Shown here one piece after another: positions 17,632 through 24,838 of a DNA stretch of 64,000 nucleotides. The DNA is taken from positions 18,020 to 82,019 of the forward strand of contig JAVYQJ010000007.1 in NCBI GenBank assembly GCA_038731975.1, in the 5' to 3' direction. A program made the translations under genes and the position numbers. Positions within the stretch are counted from its first letter, which is position 1; each line of letters begins with the position of its first letter. A model generated the notes under the pieces. It ran no database searches. It was not told the DNA's origin and was given only the letters and a program-made list of their open reading frames with translations. This stretch comes from Thermofilaceae archaeon. Its GTDB lineage: Archaea > Thermoproteota > Thermoprotei > Thermofilales > Thermofilaceae.

Positions 17632-18618
17632 TTGTCCGAGCCTCTCGTGCTCGGGATCGAGAGCACCGCACACACGTTCGGAGTTGGAGTAGCAACCCCG
17701 AGCCGCATCCTCGCTGCCGTCGATTACGCTTACCAACCGAGGGCTGGCGGTATTCACCCGAGGGAGGCCGCCGAGCACCACGCGAAGGTGGCTGGCAGAG
17801 CGCTGGCGGAGGCACTAGCGGAGGCGGGCTTCAGCGTTAGGGACTTGGACGCGGTGGCCGTAGCGCTGGGCCCGGGCATGGGTCCCTGCCTCAGAGTGGG
17901 GGCGACGCTCGCCCGCTACCTGTGCGTGAAGTACTCGAAGCCCCTCGTCCCCGTGAACCACGCGGTAGCGCACATCGAGATCGCGAGGCTGACTACGGGC
18001 TTCGAGGACCCCCTCGTCGTCTACATCGCTGGTGGCAACACGCTGATAACCACATTCGTCGAGGGGAGGTACAGGATCTTCGGCGAAACCCTCGACATTC
18101 CCCTTGGTAACTGCCTCGATACATTCGCGAGGGAAGTGGGCCTCGGCTTCCCCGGTACGCCGAGAGTGGAGGAGATAGCAGCGAAAGGTCGGAAGCTCCT
18201 CGAGCTCCCCTACGTCGTGAAGGGCCAGGATCTGCAGTTCTCAGGCCTCCTCACAAAGGCCTTGAAGCTCGTGAAAGAGGGGGAGAGGCTGGAGGACGTC
18301 TGCTACAGCCTGGTGGAGACGGCGTACTCGATGCTCGTGGAGGTTGCTGAGAGGGCTCTAGCGCTCACGGGGAAGCGTGAAGTGACGCTCACGGGCGGCG
18401 TTGCGAGGAGCAAGCTGCTGACAGCGAAGCTGGAGAAGATGGCGGAGCTCCACGGCGCAGTTTTCAAGCCTGTGGAGCCCAAGTACGCCGGCGACAACGG
18501 GGCGATGATCGCGTACACCGGTGCGCTAGCCTTTAAGGCGGGTGTCACGATAAGCGTCGAGGAGAGCAGGGTACGCCCCCTCTGGCGCCTCGACCAGGTC
18601 GAGATACCCTGGAGGTAG
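17632..18618 (+). CDS. kae1: KEOPS catalytic subunit Kae1 (tRNA t6A37 threonylcarbamoyltransferase)
   Basis: Transfers threonylcarbamoyl from TC-AMP to A37 of ANN-decoding tRNAs. It has GIESTAHTFGVG at the start, the iron-binding His pair in HAVAHIEI, the central GGNTLITTF, the NCLDTFAREVGLGFPG loop, the SGLLTKALK insert and TGGVARSKLL plus YAGDNGAMIAYTG near the end: the ASKHA set of Kae1/TsaD. The TTG at 17632 follows GGGAGGGG with about 8-nt spacing and starts directly before the first strand; the open frame extends 10 codons more. Not fused to Bud32, whose gene is 2 kb upstream on the other strand. Confidence 0.96.
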   Translation: MSEPLVLGIESTAHTFGVGVATPSRILAAVDYAYQPRAGGIHPREAAEHHAKVAGRALAEALAEAGFSVRDLDAVAVALGPGMGPCLRVGATLARYLCVKYSKPLVPVNHAVAHIEIARLTTGFEDPLVVYIAGGNTLITTFVEGRYRIFGETLDIPLGNCLDTFAREVGLGFPGTPRVEEIAAKGRKLLELPYVVKGQDLQFSGLLTKALKLVKEGERLEDVCYSLVETAYSMLVEVAERALALTGKREVTLTGGVARSKLLTAKLEKMAELHGAVFKPVEPKYAGDNGAMIAYTGALAFKAGVTISVEESRVRPLWRLDQVEIPWR

Positions 18619-18623
18619 ATGGC

Positions 18624-19829
18624 TCACAGCTCGCCACTGTGCCTCTTGATCTTCAAGACCGCCTCGACGATATCGTCCATGTCCTCCCTCTCGGCCAGGA
18701 AGATGTGCTGAGGCAGCGTGACAACGCGCTCCACGGCCTCCCTAGCCGCCGGGTACTTCCCCCTCCTCACGATCCTCCCGAAGGGGCCGTGGGCCAGCGT
18801 CTCGTAGAGCGGGGGGTGATCGATCCTGGATGCGGGGATGCCCTCTGCCCTCAGCGCTTCAACAAACCTTCCGATGCCAGCCCCTCCGAAAGCTTCCGGC
18901 GTGTACTTGAACGCGTAGGGCCACGGCTGGTGCCTCGTCAACCTCGGATCAACCTTCACTGGCTCTACGCCCTCGATCTCGCTCAGCCGCTTCGATAGGT
19001 ACTCGCTGTTCTCCTGCCTCTTCCTCAGCTGCTCCTCAAACCTGTCCAACTGCGCGAGGAGGAGGGCCGCCTGGAACTGCGTCATCCGGTAGTTGAACCA
19101 GTTCAGCCAGTACCTACCCCCCTCCGCGAAAGCCCAGTTCCGCACCCTCCCGCAATCCTTGAGCGCGTAGCACCTCTCCGCCAGCTCCTCGCTGTTCGTC
19201 GTGATCATGCCGCCCTCCCCGGCGGTTAGGAACTTGCTCTGCTGGAAGCTGAAGCAGCCCATATCGCCGATCGACCCCACAGGCTGCCCGCGCCACTGGA
19301 AGCCGTGCCCCCTCGCGCAGTCCTCGATCAGGTAGACGCCGTGCTCATCGGCTAGCTTCCGCAGCGCATCCATGTCAGGGGCTGAACCGTAGTTGTACAC
19401 CGGCACAATGACCTTCGCGTTCTCCGTGAGCGCTCTCTCAACCTCCCCCGCGTCCAAGCACAGCGTCTCCGGATCGACGTCCACGATCACGACGGTTGCA
19501 CCAGCCATTAGCGCGGCGCTCCCCGTCGCCGAAAACGTGAGAGCCGGGACGATCACCTCGTCCCCCGGCTTCACCCCCGCGGCCAGGTACGCGACGTGCA
19601 ACGCCGCGCTGCCGCTGGAAACCGCTATACCGTAGCGGCAGCCGTGCAGCCTGGCGAACCTCTCCTCCAGCTCGCGCTCCCAGGGGCCGCTCTCGCCGAC
19701 CCCGCCTCCCCAGTACCCGCTTTCGAGAACCCTCCTCAGCATCTCGAGCTCCCGATCGCCCCATACGGGCCACGTGGGCCACTTCTTCTTCCTCACCGGT
19801 TCACCGCCGCGAATGGCAAGCACTGCCAC
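18624..19829 (-). CDS. DegT/DnrJ/EryC1/StrS-family PLP aminotransferase
   Basis: A 401-residue fold-type I PLP enzyme of the sugar aminotransferase family. The PLP lysine lies in FQQSKFLTAGEGG, preceded by the LIEDCARGHG Asp and the SSGSAALH cofactor-phosphate loop. The family mainly aminates nucleotide-activated keto-sugars or keto-inositols with glutamate or glutamine as donor, giving building blocks for surface glycans or antibiotics; the substrate here is unknown because no sugar-nucleotide genes are adjacent. The GTG start is 27 nt from GGAATAAGTA on this strand (19851-19861). It is convergent with kae1, 5 bp apart. Confidence 0.88.
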   Translation of the reverse strand: MAVLAIRGGEPVRKKKWPTWPVWGDRELEMLRRVLESGYWGGGVGESGPWERELEERFARLHGCRYGIAVSSGSAALHVAYLAAGVKPGDEVIVPALTFSATGSAALMAGATVVIVDVDPETLCLDAGEVERALTENAKVIVPVYNYGSAPDMDALRKLADEHGVYLIEDCARGHGFQWRGQPVGSIGDMGCFSFQQSKFLTAGEGGMITTNSEELAERCYALKDCGRVRNWAFAEGGRYWLNWFNYRMTQFQAALLLAQLDRFEEQLRKRQENSEYLSKRLSEIEGVEPVKVDPRLTRHQPWPYAFKYTPEAFGGAGIGRFVEALRAEGIPASRIDHPPLYETLAHGPFGRIVRRGKYPAAREAVERVVTLPQHIFLAEREDMDDIVEAVLKIKRHSGEL

Positions 19830-19873
19830 GGGTAGAGGATGGTTGTGGTGGTACTTATTCCTGCGCCAAAATG

Positions 19874-21433
19874 CTAGCTCAGCGCTTTGTGCATGTAGAA
19901 GGAGCCGGGAAGCACGCGGTAGCCCAGCTTCCTGTAGTACTCGCGAGCGCCGACGGCCGAGATGACGATCATTCTCCTCGCACCGTACTCGTTAGCGGCC
20001 ACCTCCTCCGCGGCAGCCATGAGCCTCCTCCCCAACCCCCTGTGCTGCCACCATCCCCCTTCCTCGCCGATCGGAACCTCGGGCCCGTACACGTGCAGCT
20101 CCCTGATGAGCGCAGTGCGGTTGTCGATCTCCCACCTGCTGGGCCTCTCGCTGGGGATCCGCAGCCTCACAAAACCGAAGAGGACGTCCCTCGAAGGGTC
20201 CTCAAAAGAGATGAACTCCTCCACGCCCCCGCTGGCCTCGTACCGCCTCCTCACCAGCTTCGCATCTTCAATGCTGGGCACCTCGCCTGTCCTCAGCGCG
20301 AATCTGCCCACCTCGCGGCACCTGATGCACCTGCACTTCAACCCGTGCTTCATCATGTAGTCCCAGACGACCTCGCGCAAGTTGCCCACGGGTGGCCCCG
20401 CGGCAACCTCGCTCAACGGCACGTCGCGCTGAACCCTGATGATCCTGACCCACGGTGGGGTGATCGACTTGATCCGCGCGAGCAGCTCCACGAGGGTCTC
20501 CAGATCGTAGGGCTGGTACTCGCCCCTCCTCCAAAGCTCGTAGAGGTCCGAGCTGGGCACGACGAGCGTAGGGTAGATCTTTACGGCGTCCGGCATGAAG
20601 TCGGGGTTGCTGTAGATCTCCCTGAACGCCTCGAAATCCCCATCTGGGTCGGAGCCGGGGAGGCCGAGCATCATGTGGTACGTGACCTTGTAGGCCGCAT
20701 CCTTCAGGAGTCGCGTCGCCTCCACGGTCTCTCTGACGCCGTGCCCCCTCCGCACGCGCTCAAGCACTTCGTCGTAGATCGTTTGGACCCCGAGCTCCAC
20801 CCGCGTTGCACCTAGGTGGAGGAAGAGGTCGACGTGCTCCTCTCTGCAGTAGTCGGGCCTCGTCTCGAGCGTGAGCGCCACGCACCTGATCGCAGCGGTC
20901 TCGTTCCTCCTCATCGCATCCTCGAGGTAGACCCAGCCTCCGGGCGCGGCTTCAGGGAACCTGTTCAAGGCTTCGAGCGCCTGCGCGATGAACCACTCCT
21001 GGTAGTCGAGCGGCATCGCGGGGAACGTGCCGCCCATCACGATCAGCTCCACCTTGCTCGGCTTGTGGCCCATCGCTATGTACTGCCTGAGGCGGAGCCG
21101 CACTTGCTCGTACGGGTGGTAGTTCACGCGCAGAGCTCTAGCCACGGCCGGCGAGCTCTTGACGTAGCTCTGCGGGGTCCCAACCAAGGGGCCGCCCGGA
21201 CAGTAGAGGCAGCGGCCGTGCGGGCAGGGGTAAGGTTGCGTCATGAGAGCAACTACCGTAACCCCCGAGAGCATTCGCGTTGGCTTACGCACACCCTTGA
21301 ACAGCTTCAACCCGCGAGGCCTCGAAGGCACATCCCGCTCTATCGAGTGGAAGAGCCCCATCTTAAAGCTCCCGCGGTTTACGCGGCTAACTGCTACTAA
21401 CCCCGTTTCACGCAGACTCGAACTGGTCGGCAA
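19874..21433 (-). CDS. elp3: Elongator protein 3 homologue (radical SAM tRNA U34 carboxymethyltransferase)
   Basis: Adds the carboxymethyl group at C5 of wobble uridine in tRNA using acetyl-CoA. The radical SAM core has the CPHGRCLYCPGG cluster motif near residue 70 and the VMGGTFPAMP strand; the C-terminal GNAT acetyl-CoA lobe carries QHRGLGRRLM near residue 470 and ends AREYYRKLGYR. Length 519 is slightly shorter than many archaeal Elp3 proteins, mainly at the N terminus before KPTRMLSGV. The far-upstream start overlaps vapC by 26 nt; an ATG at 21361 (MGLFHSIER) is an alternative. A Trm9-like methyltransferase lies 0.7 kb upstream on the same strand. Confidence 0.93.
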   Translation of the reverse strand: MPTSSSLRETGLVAVSRVNRGSFKMGLFHSIERDVPSRPRGLKLFKGVRKPTRMLSGVTVVALMTQPYPCPHGRCLYCPGGPLVGTPQSYVKSSPAVARALRVNYHPYEQVRLRLRQYIAMGHKPSKVELIVMGGTFPAMPLDYQEWFIAQALEALNRFPEAAPGGWVYLEDAMRRNETAAIRCVALTLETRPDYCREEHVDLFLHLGATRVELGVQTIYDEVLERVRRGHGVRETVEATRLLKDAAYKVTYHMMLGLPGSDPDGDFEAFREIYSNPDFMPDAVKIYPTLVVPSSDLYELWRRGEYQPYDLETLVELLARIKSITPPWVRIIRVQRDVPLSEVAAGPPVGNLREVVWDYMMKHGLKCRCIRCREVGRFALRTGEVPSIEDAKLVRRRYEASGGVEEFISFEDPSRDVLFGFVRLRIPSERPSRWEIDNRTALIRELHVYGPEVPIGEEGGWWQHRGLGRRLMAAAEEVAANEYGARRMIVISAVGAREYYRKLGYRVLPGSFYMHKALS

Positions 21434-21896
21434 GCTCCGCGAGGAAGGCGAGGGGCAGCTTCCTTAGTTCATCGAGCTTGGGTAGCATCTCCCTCTCCGG
21501 CTTTAAGAACAGGGCCACTGCACCGAGCCTCTCAGCCGCCGCTATTGCGTAGCAGTCGGGCAGGGCGATCCTGAACTGCTTCCTCAGCTCCCCTGCTCTC
21601 AGTGAAGTGCTTACATCCGCGTCGACCACCCTAGCGCGCGCTAAAGCCCATTTGACGAAGTTACGGGCTTCGGCGTTGGCGTCTTCCACGCCTGCAGCCG
21701 TGTAGATCTTTGAAGCTGTGTACAGTAGCTCGGCCACGGTTAATGGCGTCAAGTAGATCTCAATCGCCCTTGGCGCGAGCGCGAGAAGCTCTTCCACACG
21801 CCCCCTGTACGGCGACGCCTCGAGGATGCACTCCAGGAGCACGCTAGTGTCGACTACGTACCTCCTCGAGGATTCTACGCGCTTTCTCCTCCTCAA
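21408..21896 (-). CDS. vapC: PIN-domain ribonuclease toxin VapC
   Basis: Toxin of a type II toxin-antitoxin pair; PIN domains cleave RNA with Mg2+. The 162-residue chain has the expected acidic residues: Asp in VVDTSVLLE (about residue 16), Glu in TVAELLY, and Asp in LPDCYAIAAAERLG, followed by the usual C-terminal LFLKPEREM strand. The first Asp requires a start at or before TTG 21896; the next usable codon would remove it. The gene therefore begins inside vapB with a 53-nt overlap, larger than the few bases usual for vapBC. An internal GAGGAG lies just before the TTG. Confidence 0.88.
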   Translation of the reverse strand: MRRRKRVESSRRYVVDTSVLLECILEASPYRGRVEELLALAPRAIEIYLTPLTVAELLYTASKIYTAAGVEDANAEARNFVKWALARARVVDADVSTSLRAGELRKQFRIALPDCYAIAAAERLGAVALFLKPEREMLPKLDELRKLPLAFLAELADQFESA

Positions 21897-22095
21897 GCTC
21901 CCACTCCTCCCTCAACAGCTTCTCAACGAGCCGTGAATCCACGTTCACAACCTTCGGCTTGAGCGGCTTGATGATGACGGCACCATCCCTGACCTCCGCG
22001 ATCACTTCTCCACCTTCGCGGATCCCGGCTTCCTCCCTCAACGCCTTAGGGAAGACTACAACCCCCTTTTTCCCCACTTTGAGCACGAACTGCAC
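21844..22095 (-). CDS. vapB: AbrB/MazE-type antitoxin VapB
   Basis: An 83-residue antitoxin with an N-terminal swapped-hairpin (SpoVT-AbrB) DNA-binding domain, KVGKKGVVVFPKALREEAGI followed by EVIAEVRDGAVIIKP, and a charged helical C terminus that should wrap the VapC active site (REEWELEEEKARRILEEVRSR). It starts with GTG at 22095, directly beside a perfect inverted repeat covering the promoter, so autorepression is very likely. Overlaps vapC by 53 nt. Confidence 0.88.
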   Translation of the reverse strand: MQFVLKVGKKGVVVFPKALREEAGIREGGEVIAEVRDGAVIIKPLKPKVVNVDSRLVEKLLREEWELEEEKARRILEEVRSRH

Positions 22096-22122
22096 GGTTA
22101 AACCATAGTTAGTGGTTTAACC
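22096..22122. promoter_or_regulatory. vapBC operator: perfect 10-bp inverted repeat over the promoter
   Basis: GGTTAAACCA (22096-22105), spacer TAGTTAG, then TGGTTTAACC (22113-22122): a perfect inverted repeat ending at the base before the vapB GTG. The distal arm lies 18-27 nt upstream, where the TATA box should be, and is AT-rich enough to be that box; the proximal arm covers the transcription and translation start. A bound VapB dimer would block both TBP/TFB and RNA polymerase. Confidence 0.75.
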
Positions 22123-22162
22123 TCTGTTAAAAGCTTAACCCAGCGCAACAGATTGTGATTGT

Positions 22163-22831
22163 TCAATCGCTGCACTCGAGCTCCACAACTAGGTTCCTCT
22201 TCAGCAGCACCGGCTTGTAGTCCCAAGCGTACAGCCTGAAGCCCTCGCAACCGGCCGCGCGGAGGTCACGAGCCAGCTCCCAGCGCGTGTACAGGTGGTA
22301 GTACCGCGCCGTCCCACCCCTCTTGAGGAGCACGTCCTTCGACCCCGCCGCAATAACTGTGAGGAGGTTCCCGGGGCTTAGGGCGCTCCACACGGTGAGG
22401 AGGAGGAAGCCTCTGCACACCCTCTTGAGCTCCCTGATCGCCTCCACTCTACGTTCCCTACTGTACACGTGGTGGACGACGGCGGCCGCTAGAACCGTTG
22501 AGAAAGCGTTGCTGCGGAAGGGTAGCATGGTTACTGTGCCGCGCACCGGGTGGATGCTGGCGTCAACGCGCCACTTGCGCGCCCTCCGCTGGACTACCTT
22601 GAGCATCCCACGGCTAACGTCGAGGCAAACCAGCGTATCGAGGCCACGCTCAGCCAGCCTGCAAGCCACGTAGCCGGTCCCGCAGCCGGCGTCGAGGAGT
22701 GGGGGCGAAGCTCTGCCGCCCAGCAGGCTGAGGATCCCCCTGTACCAGCCCATCCTCCCCCTATCGTAGGTCTCGGAGGCTCTGTCGAAGGGTTCGACTA
22801 CGTGCACCTTCGTGAAATCGTCGAGCTCCAT
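22163..22831 (-). CDS. Class I SAM methyltransferase of the Trm9/ALKBH8 type
   Basis: A 222-residue Rossmann methyltransferase. Motif I is LDAGCGTGYVA, the acidic strand LVCLDVS follows, and the region around VVHHVYSRERRVEAIREL and then RYYHLYTRWEL closely resembles yeast Trm9 and the human ALKBH8 methyltransferase domain, as recalled. Those enzymes methylate cm5U34 in tRNA to mcm5U34. Its gene lies just upstream of vapBC and elp3, whose product makes cm5U34, so a two-step wobble pathway is a reasonable inference. ATG start, 26 nt from CCTTAAACC (22852-22862) on this strand. A generic small-molecule methyltransferase remains possible. Confidence 0.75.
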   Translation of the reverse strand: MELDDFTKVHVVEPFDRASETYDRGRMGWYRGILSLLGGRASPPLLDAGCGTGYVACRLAERGLDTLVCLDVSRGMLKVVQRRARKWRVDASIHPVRGTVTMLPFRSNAFSTVLAAAVVHHVYSRERRVEAIRELKRVCRGFLLLTVWSALSPGNLLTVIAAGSKDVLLKRGGTARYYHLYTRWELARDLRAAGCEGFRLYAWDYKPVLLKRNLVVELECSD

Positions 22832-22851
22832 TGCGCGGATTAACCGGAGGG

Positions 22852-22862
22852 AAGGTTTAAGG
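22852..22862. promoter_or_regulatory. Candidate bidirectional TATA box (methyltransferase and C/D RNA)
   Basis: AAGGTTTAAGG is centred at 22857. The methyltransferase ATG (22831) is 26 nt to the left, and 26 nt to the right is 22883, four bases before the C box of the candidate guide RNA. Confidence 0.5.
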
Positions 22863-22882
22863 CGATCTACTCTACTTATCCC

Positions 22883-22941
22883 CCGCGTGATGAGGGAAGA
22901 GACGATGGAGCGGTGACAGGGAGCCGTCTCACGCTGACCCC
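22883..22941 (+). ncRNA. Candidate C/D box guide sRNA
   Basis: In the roughly 110-bp space between two minus-strand genes, the plus strand has an exact C box GTGATGA (22887-22893) and an exact D box CTGA (22934-22937), 40 nt apart, the spacing of archaeal C/D sRNAs. Internal D' (TGGA) and C' (GGTGACA) would be degenerate. The 8 nt before the D box (GTCTCACG) are complementary to CGUGAGAC of the 23S rRNA peptidyl-transferase region (E. coli about 2594-2601 from memory), which would place 2'-O-methylation on the A of GUGAG. A TATA box is positioned correctly. No terminal stem is visible, and 8 bp is short. Confidence 0.4.
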
Positions 22942-22942
22942 T

Positions 22943-23827
22943 CTAAACGAGCTCCTTGACGCTCAAGTACTCGGTCCCAACTGTCCGGAGACCGTTTGCG
23001 AGCAGGTTCTCGACGAGCAACCTCTTTGATGCGTCAATGGGTATGACGACAGCCCTAGCCCCCTGCTCCAAGCCGACCTGCCTGAGCCCCACTAGTAGAG
23101 CCTTGAGGGCCTCCAAGGCCGAATAGGAGGATAGGGCCATGTAATCGACGTAGAGCTCGTCGTCCAGCGAGAACTCGGCCACGCCCCTCAACCTCCTCCC
23201 CTTGTACGCTAACAGGGCTTCCTCCACCGGGTACCTCCTGTAGACTAGGCGATCCACCGGCTCGGTGAGTGAGCTCCACCAGGTTGACGGTTTGAACCTG
23301 GAGCTGCGGAGCACCCCCGCCTGCCGGCGCTTAAGGGTGAAAGTGTCGGAAGCCCGGGCTGGGAGGGCTTCTACCGGCGCGGACATTATGAGCACGATGC
23401 CCTTCAGCTGGTAACCGTTGCGAAGGTAGAAGTCGAGGGCGCGCTTGTTGCTGTCCTTCACGCTCAGAGCGACAACTTCAGCCCCATCGCGCCTCAGCTC
23501 GTCCTCCAGGTAAGCTAGGAGCCTGCTCCCCACCCCCATGCTCCTGCACTCGGGCTTCACAGCGATGCTGTCGATGTAGGCGAGCCTCCTGTAGCGGTAG
23601 GCGATGGCGAAGCCCACCACTTGCCCGTCGTACTCCGCGACCAGAACCTTCCTCCTCCGGGATCTCACGCTCAGCAGAGCCTTGAACCACTCAAGGTCCT
23701 CCTCGTCCAGCCCCTCCAGCGATTGGAGGTGGATCTCGAAGATCGCCTTGTAGTCGCTGCGCCGGGCAGGGCGCAGCAGTAGCTCAGCCGCGGGCTTGCC
23801 GCCCGCTTTACCTATGAGTCAACTCAT
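22943..23827 (-). CDS. Two-domain GNAT-type N-acetyltransferase with a stop at codon 3
   Basis: The first GNAT domain has LLLRPARRSDYKAIFEIHLQ, the AYIDSIAVKPE strand and the acetyl-CoA loop RSMGVGSRLL; a second, degenerate GNAT-like half follows from about residue 140. GTG at 23668 is the first normal start in an uninterrupted frame, but it would delete the N-terminal strand and helices. These are encoded upstream in the same frame back to ATG 23827, which has GGAG 5 nt before it and a TATA box at 23861-23870. However, that ATG is followed by AGT TGA. Either the gene is freshly inactivated, initiates at a non-standard codon, or contains a sequence error. Substrate unknown. Confidence 0.6.
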
Positions 23828-23860
23828 GATTACTCCAGCAGAGTCGTGCCACCGGTCCCC

Positions 23861-23870
23861 CTTATAAAGT
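23861..23870 (-). promoter_or_regulatory. TATA box of the GNAT gene
   Basis: ACTTTATAAG on the minus strand, centred at about 23865. The predicted start near 23839 gives a 12-nt leader with GGAG before the ATG at 23827, supporting that ATG as the ancestral start. Confidence 0.55.
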
Positions 23871-23933
23871 TTAGGCAACGTTTAGAGAGAAAAAACGTGG
23901 CAAAGAGATAGAAGAGGAAGAGGCGTGCGGGCA

Positions 23934-24464
23934 TCACTTGACCCTCTCCGCTCTCCTGTGGGTCTTACGGCGCCTACTCTTCAGCGCCTTGCGACCGAAG
24001 TACGCGGCTAGCGCGGCCACCACGAGGCCCACGGCTGGGAAAGCCCACGCTGGAGCGGGCTCCTTCTCCGCGTAGACCTTAATCGAGGCGAACGAGGGGT
24101 CGGCGTTGTCCGCGAAGGCTGTGGCGACAACCGTCCCTGTCCCATCCCTGCACCTCACTGGCACTAGCACCCTCTTCGCGGCCCCTACAGTCACGTTGCC
24201 GAGCGTTAGCGACAGATTCGACCTCCAAACGCCCCTCTCGTCGAGGAGCTCAGCGCACCCCGTCGCTGCGAGGGTGAGATGGACGTTTTCAGCCGGGGCT
24301 GCTCCAAGGTTTCTTACGACGAGAAGTATCGAGCCCGGCCTGCTCGAGGTGAGGTTGACTTGCGCGCTCGCCGGCTCAACGATTATGACAGTTAAATCCG
24401 TCGGCTGCGCTAAAGTGATGATGACGAGCGCGGGGATTACGAGCGTGAACGGTACGCAACGCAC
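23934..24464 (-). CDS. Secreted, C-terminally anchored protein with a CARDB-like domain
   Basis: A predicted surface protein: N-terminal signal peptide (hydrophobic, about residues 5-20), a central beta-rich region resembling an Ig-like CARDB module (NLTSSRPGSILLVVRNLGAAPAEN-type strands, split here by several NXS/T sites), then one C-terminal membrane helix (WAFPAVGLVVAALAAYF) and a very basic tail, so the globular part faces outside. Two Cys in the domain could form a disulfide. Function unknown. GTG at 24464 is 24 nt from CCCTTAAAAACC; an ATG two codons earlier is the alternative. It lies beside the decayed ABC exporter, possibly a former partner. Confidence 0.55.
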   Translation of the reverse strand: MRCVPFTLVIPALVIITLAQPTDLTVIIVEPASAQVNLTSSRPGSILLVVRNLGAAPAENVHLTLAATGCAELLDERGVWRSNLSLTLGNVTVGAAKRVLVPVRCRDGTGTVVATAFADNADPSFASIKVYAEKEPAPAWAFPAVGLVVAALAAYFGRKALKSRRRKTHRRAERVK

Positions 24465-24591
24465 GCGCATCAGCCCACCCGGCCCTTAAAAACCAGGCTG
24501 TGAGCCAACGTGCGGGCAGCCACAGCAGATTCTTCCGAATGCCGCTGCTCAATAAACATGCAAGTGGTGCCGCAGGGCGAGGGGTTTTGAG

Positions 24592-24838
24592 CTAGTAGGC
24601 GCCCAATCGCCCCGTCGCCTTCAAGCGCTTCTCCACGAGCTTTACCGCAGAGATGCCCAGAGCGAGCAGCAAAGCGGTGTAAGAGATTAGGACAACGAAC
24701 TCGAGGGTTACGGGAAGCAGCGTTGGAGTACCCATGCTGTAGTGCCTCAGAAGGTCGATCGAGTAGGTGAAGGGGAGAGCTAGAGCAACGACCCTGGCGC
24801 CCTCCGGCAGAGCGGTTACGGGGAAGAAGGCGCCGCTT
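24592..24838 (-). pseudogene. C-terminal remnant of an ABC-2 type permease
   Basis: Directly after the truncated ATPase, in a different frame, about 80 codons encode the end of an ABC-2 membrane subunit: LSGAFFPVTALPEGARVVAL, a TM region, the PFTYSIDLLRHY motif, a last TM (FVVLISYTALLLALGI) and a basic end, stop TAG at 24592-24594. There is no start codon, SD or promoter and the first four or five membrane helices are missing. It is a fossil left by a deletion that also removed the end of the ATPase gene. Confidence 0.75.

Noticed and set aside
23819..23827. TGA in the GNAT gene as a selenocysteine codon
   Set aside because: Archaeal selenocysteine needs a SECIS element and Sec machinery, a Sec at position 3 of a GNAT makes no functional sense, and nothing here supports it.
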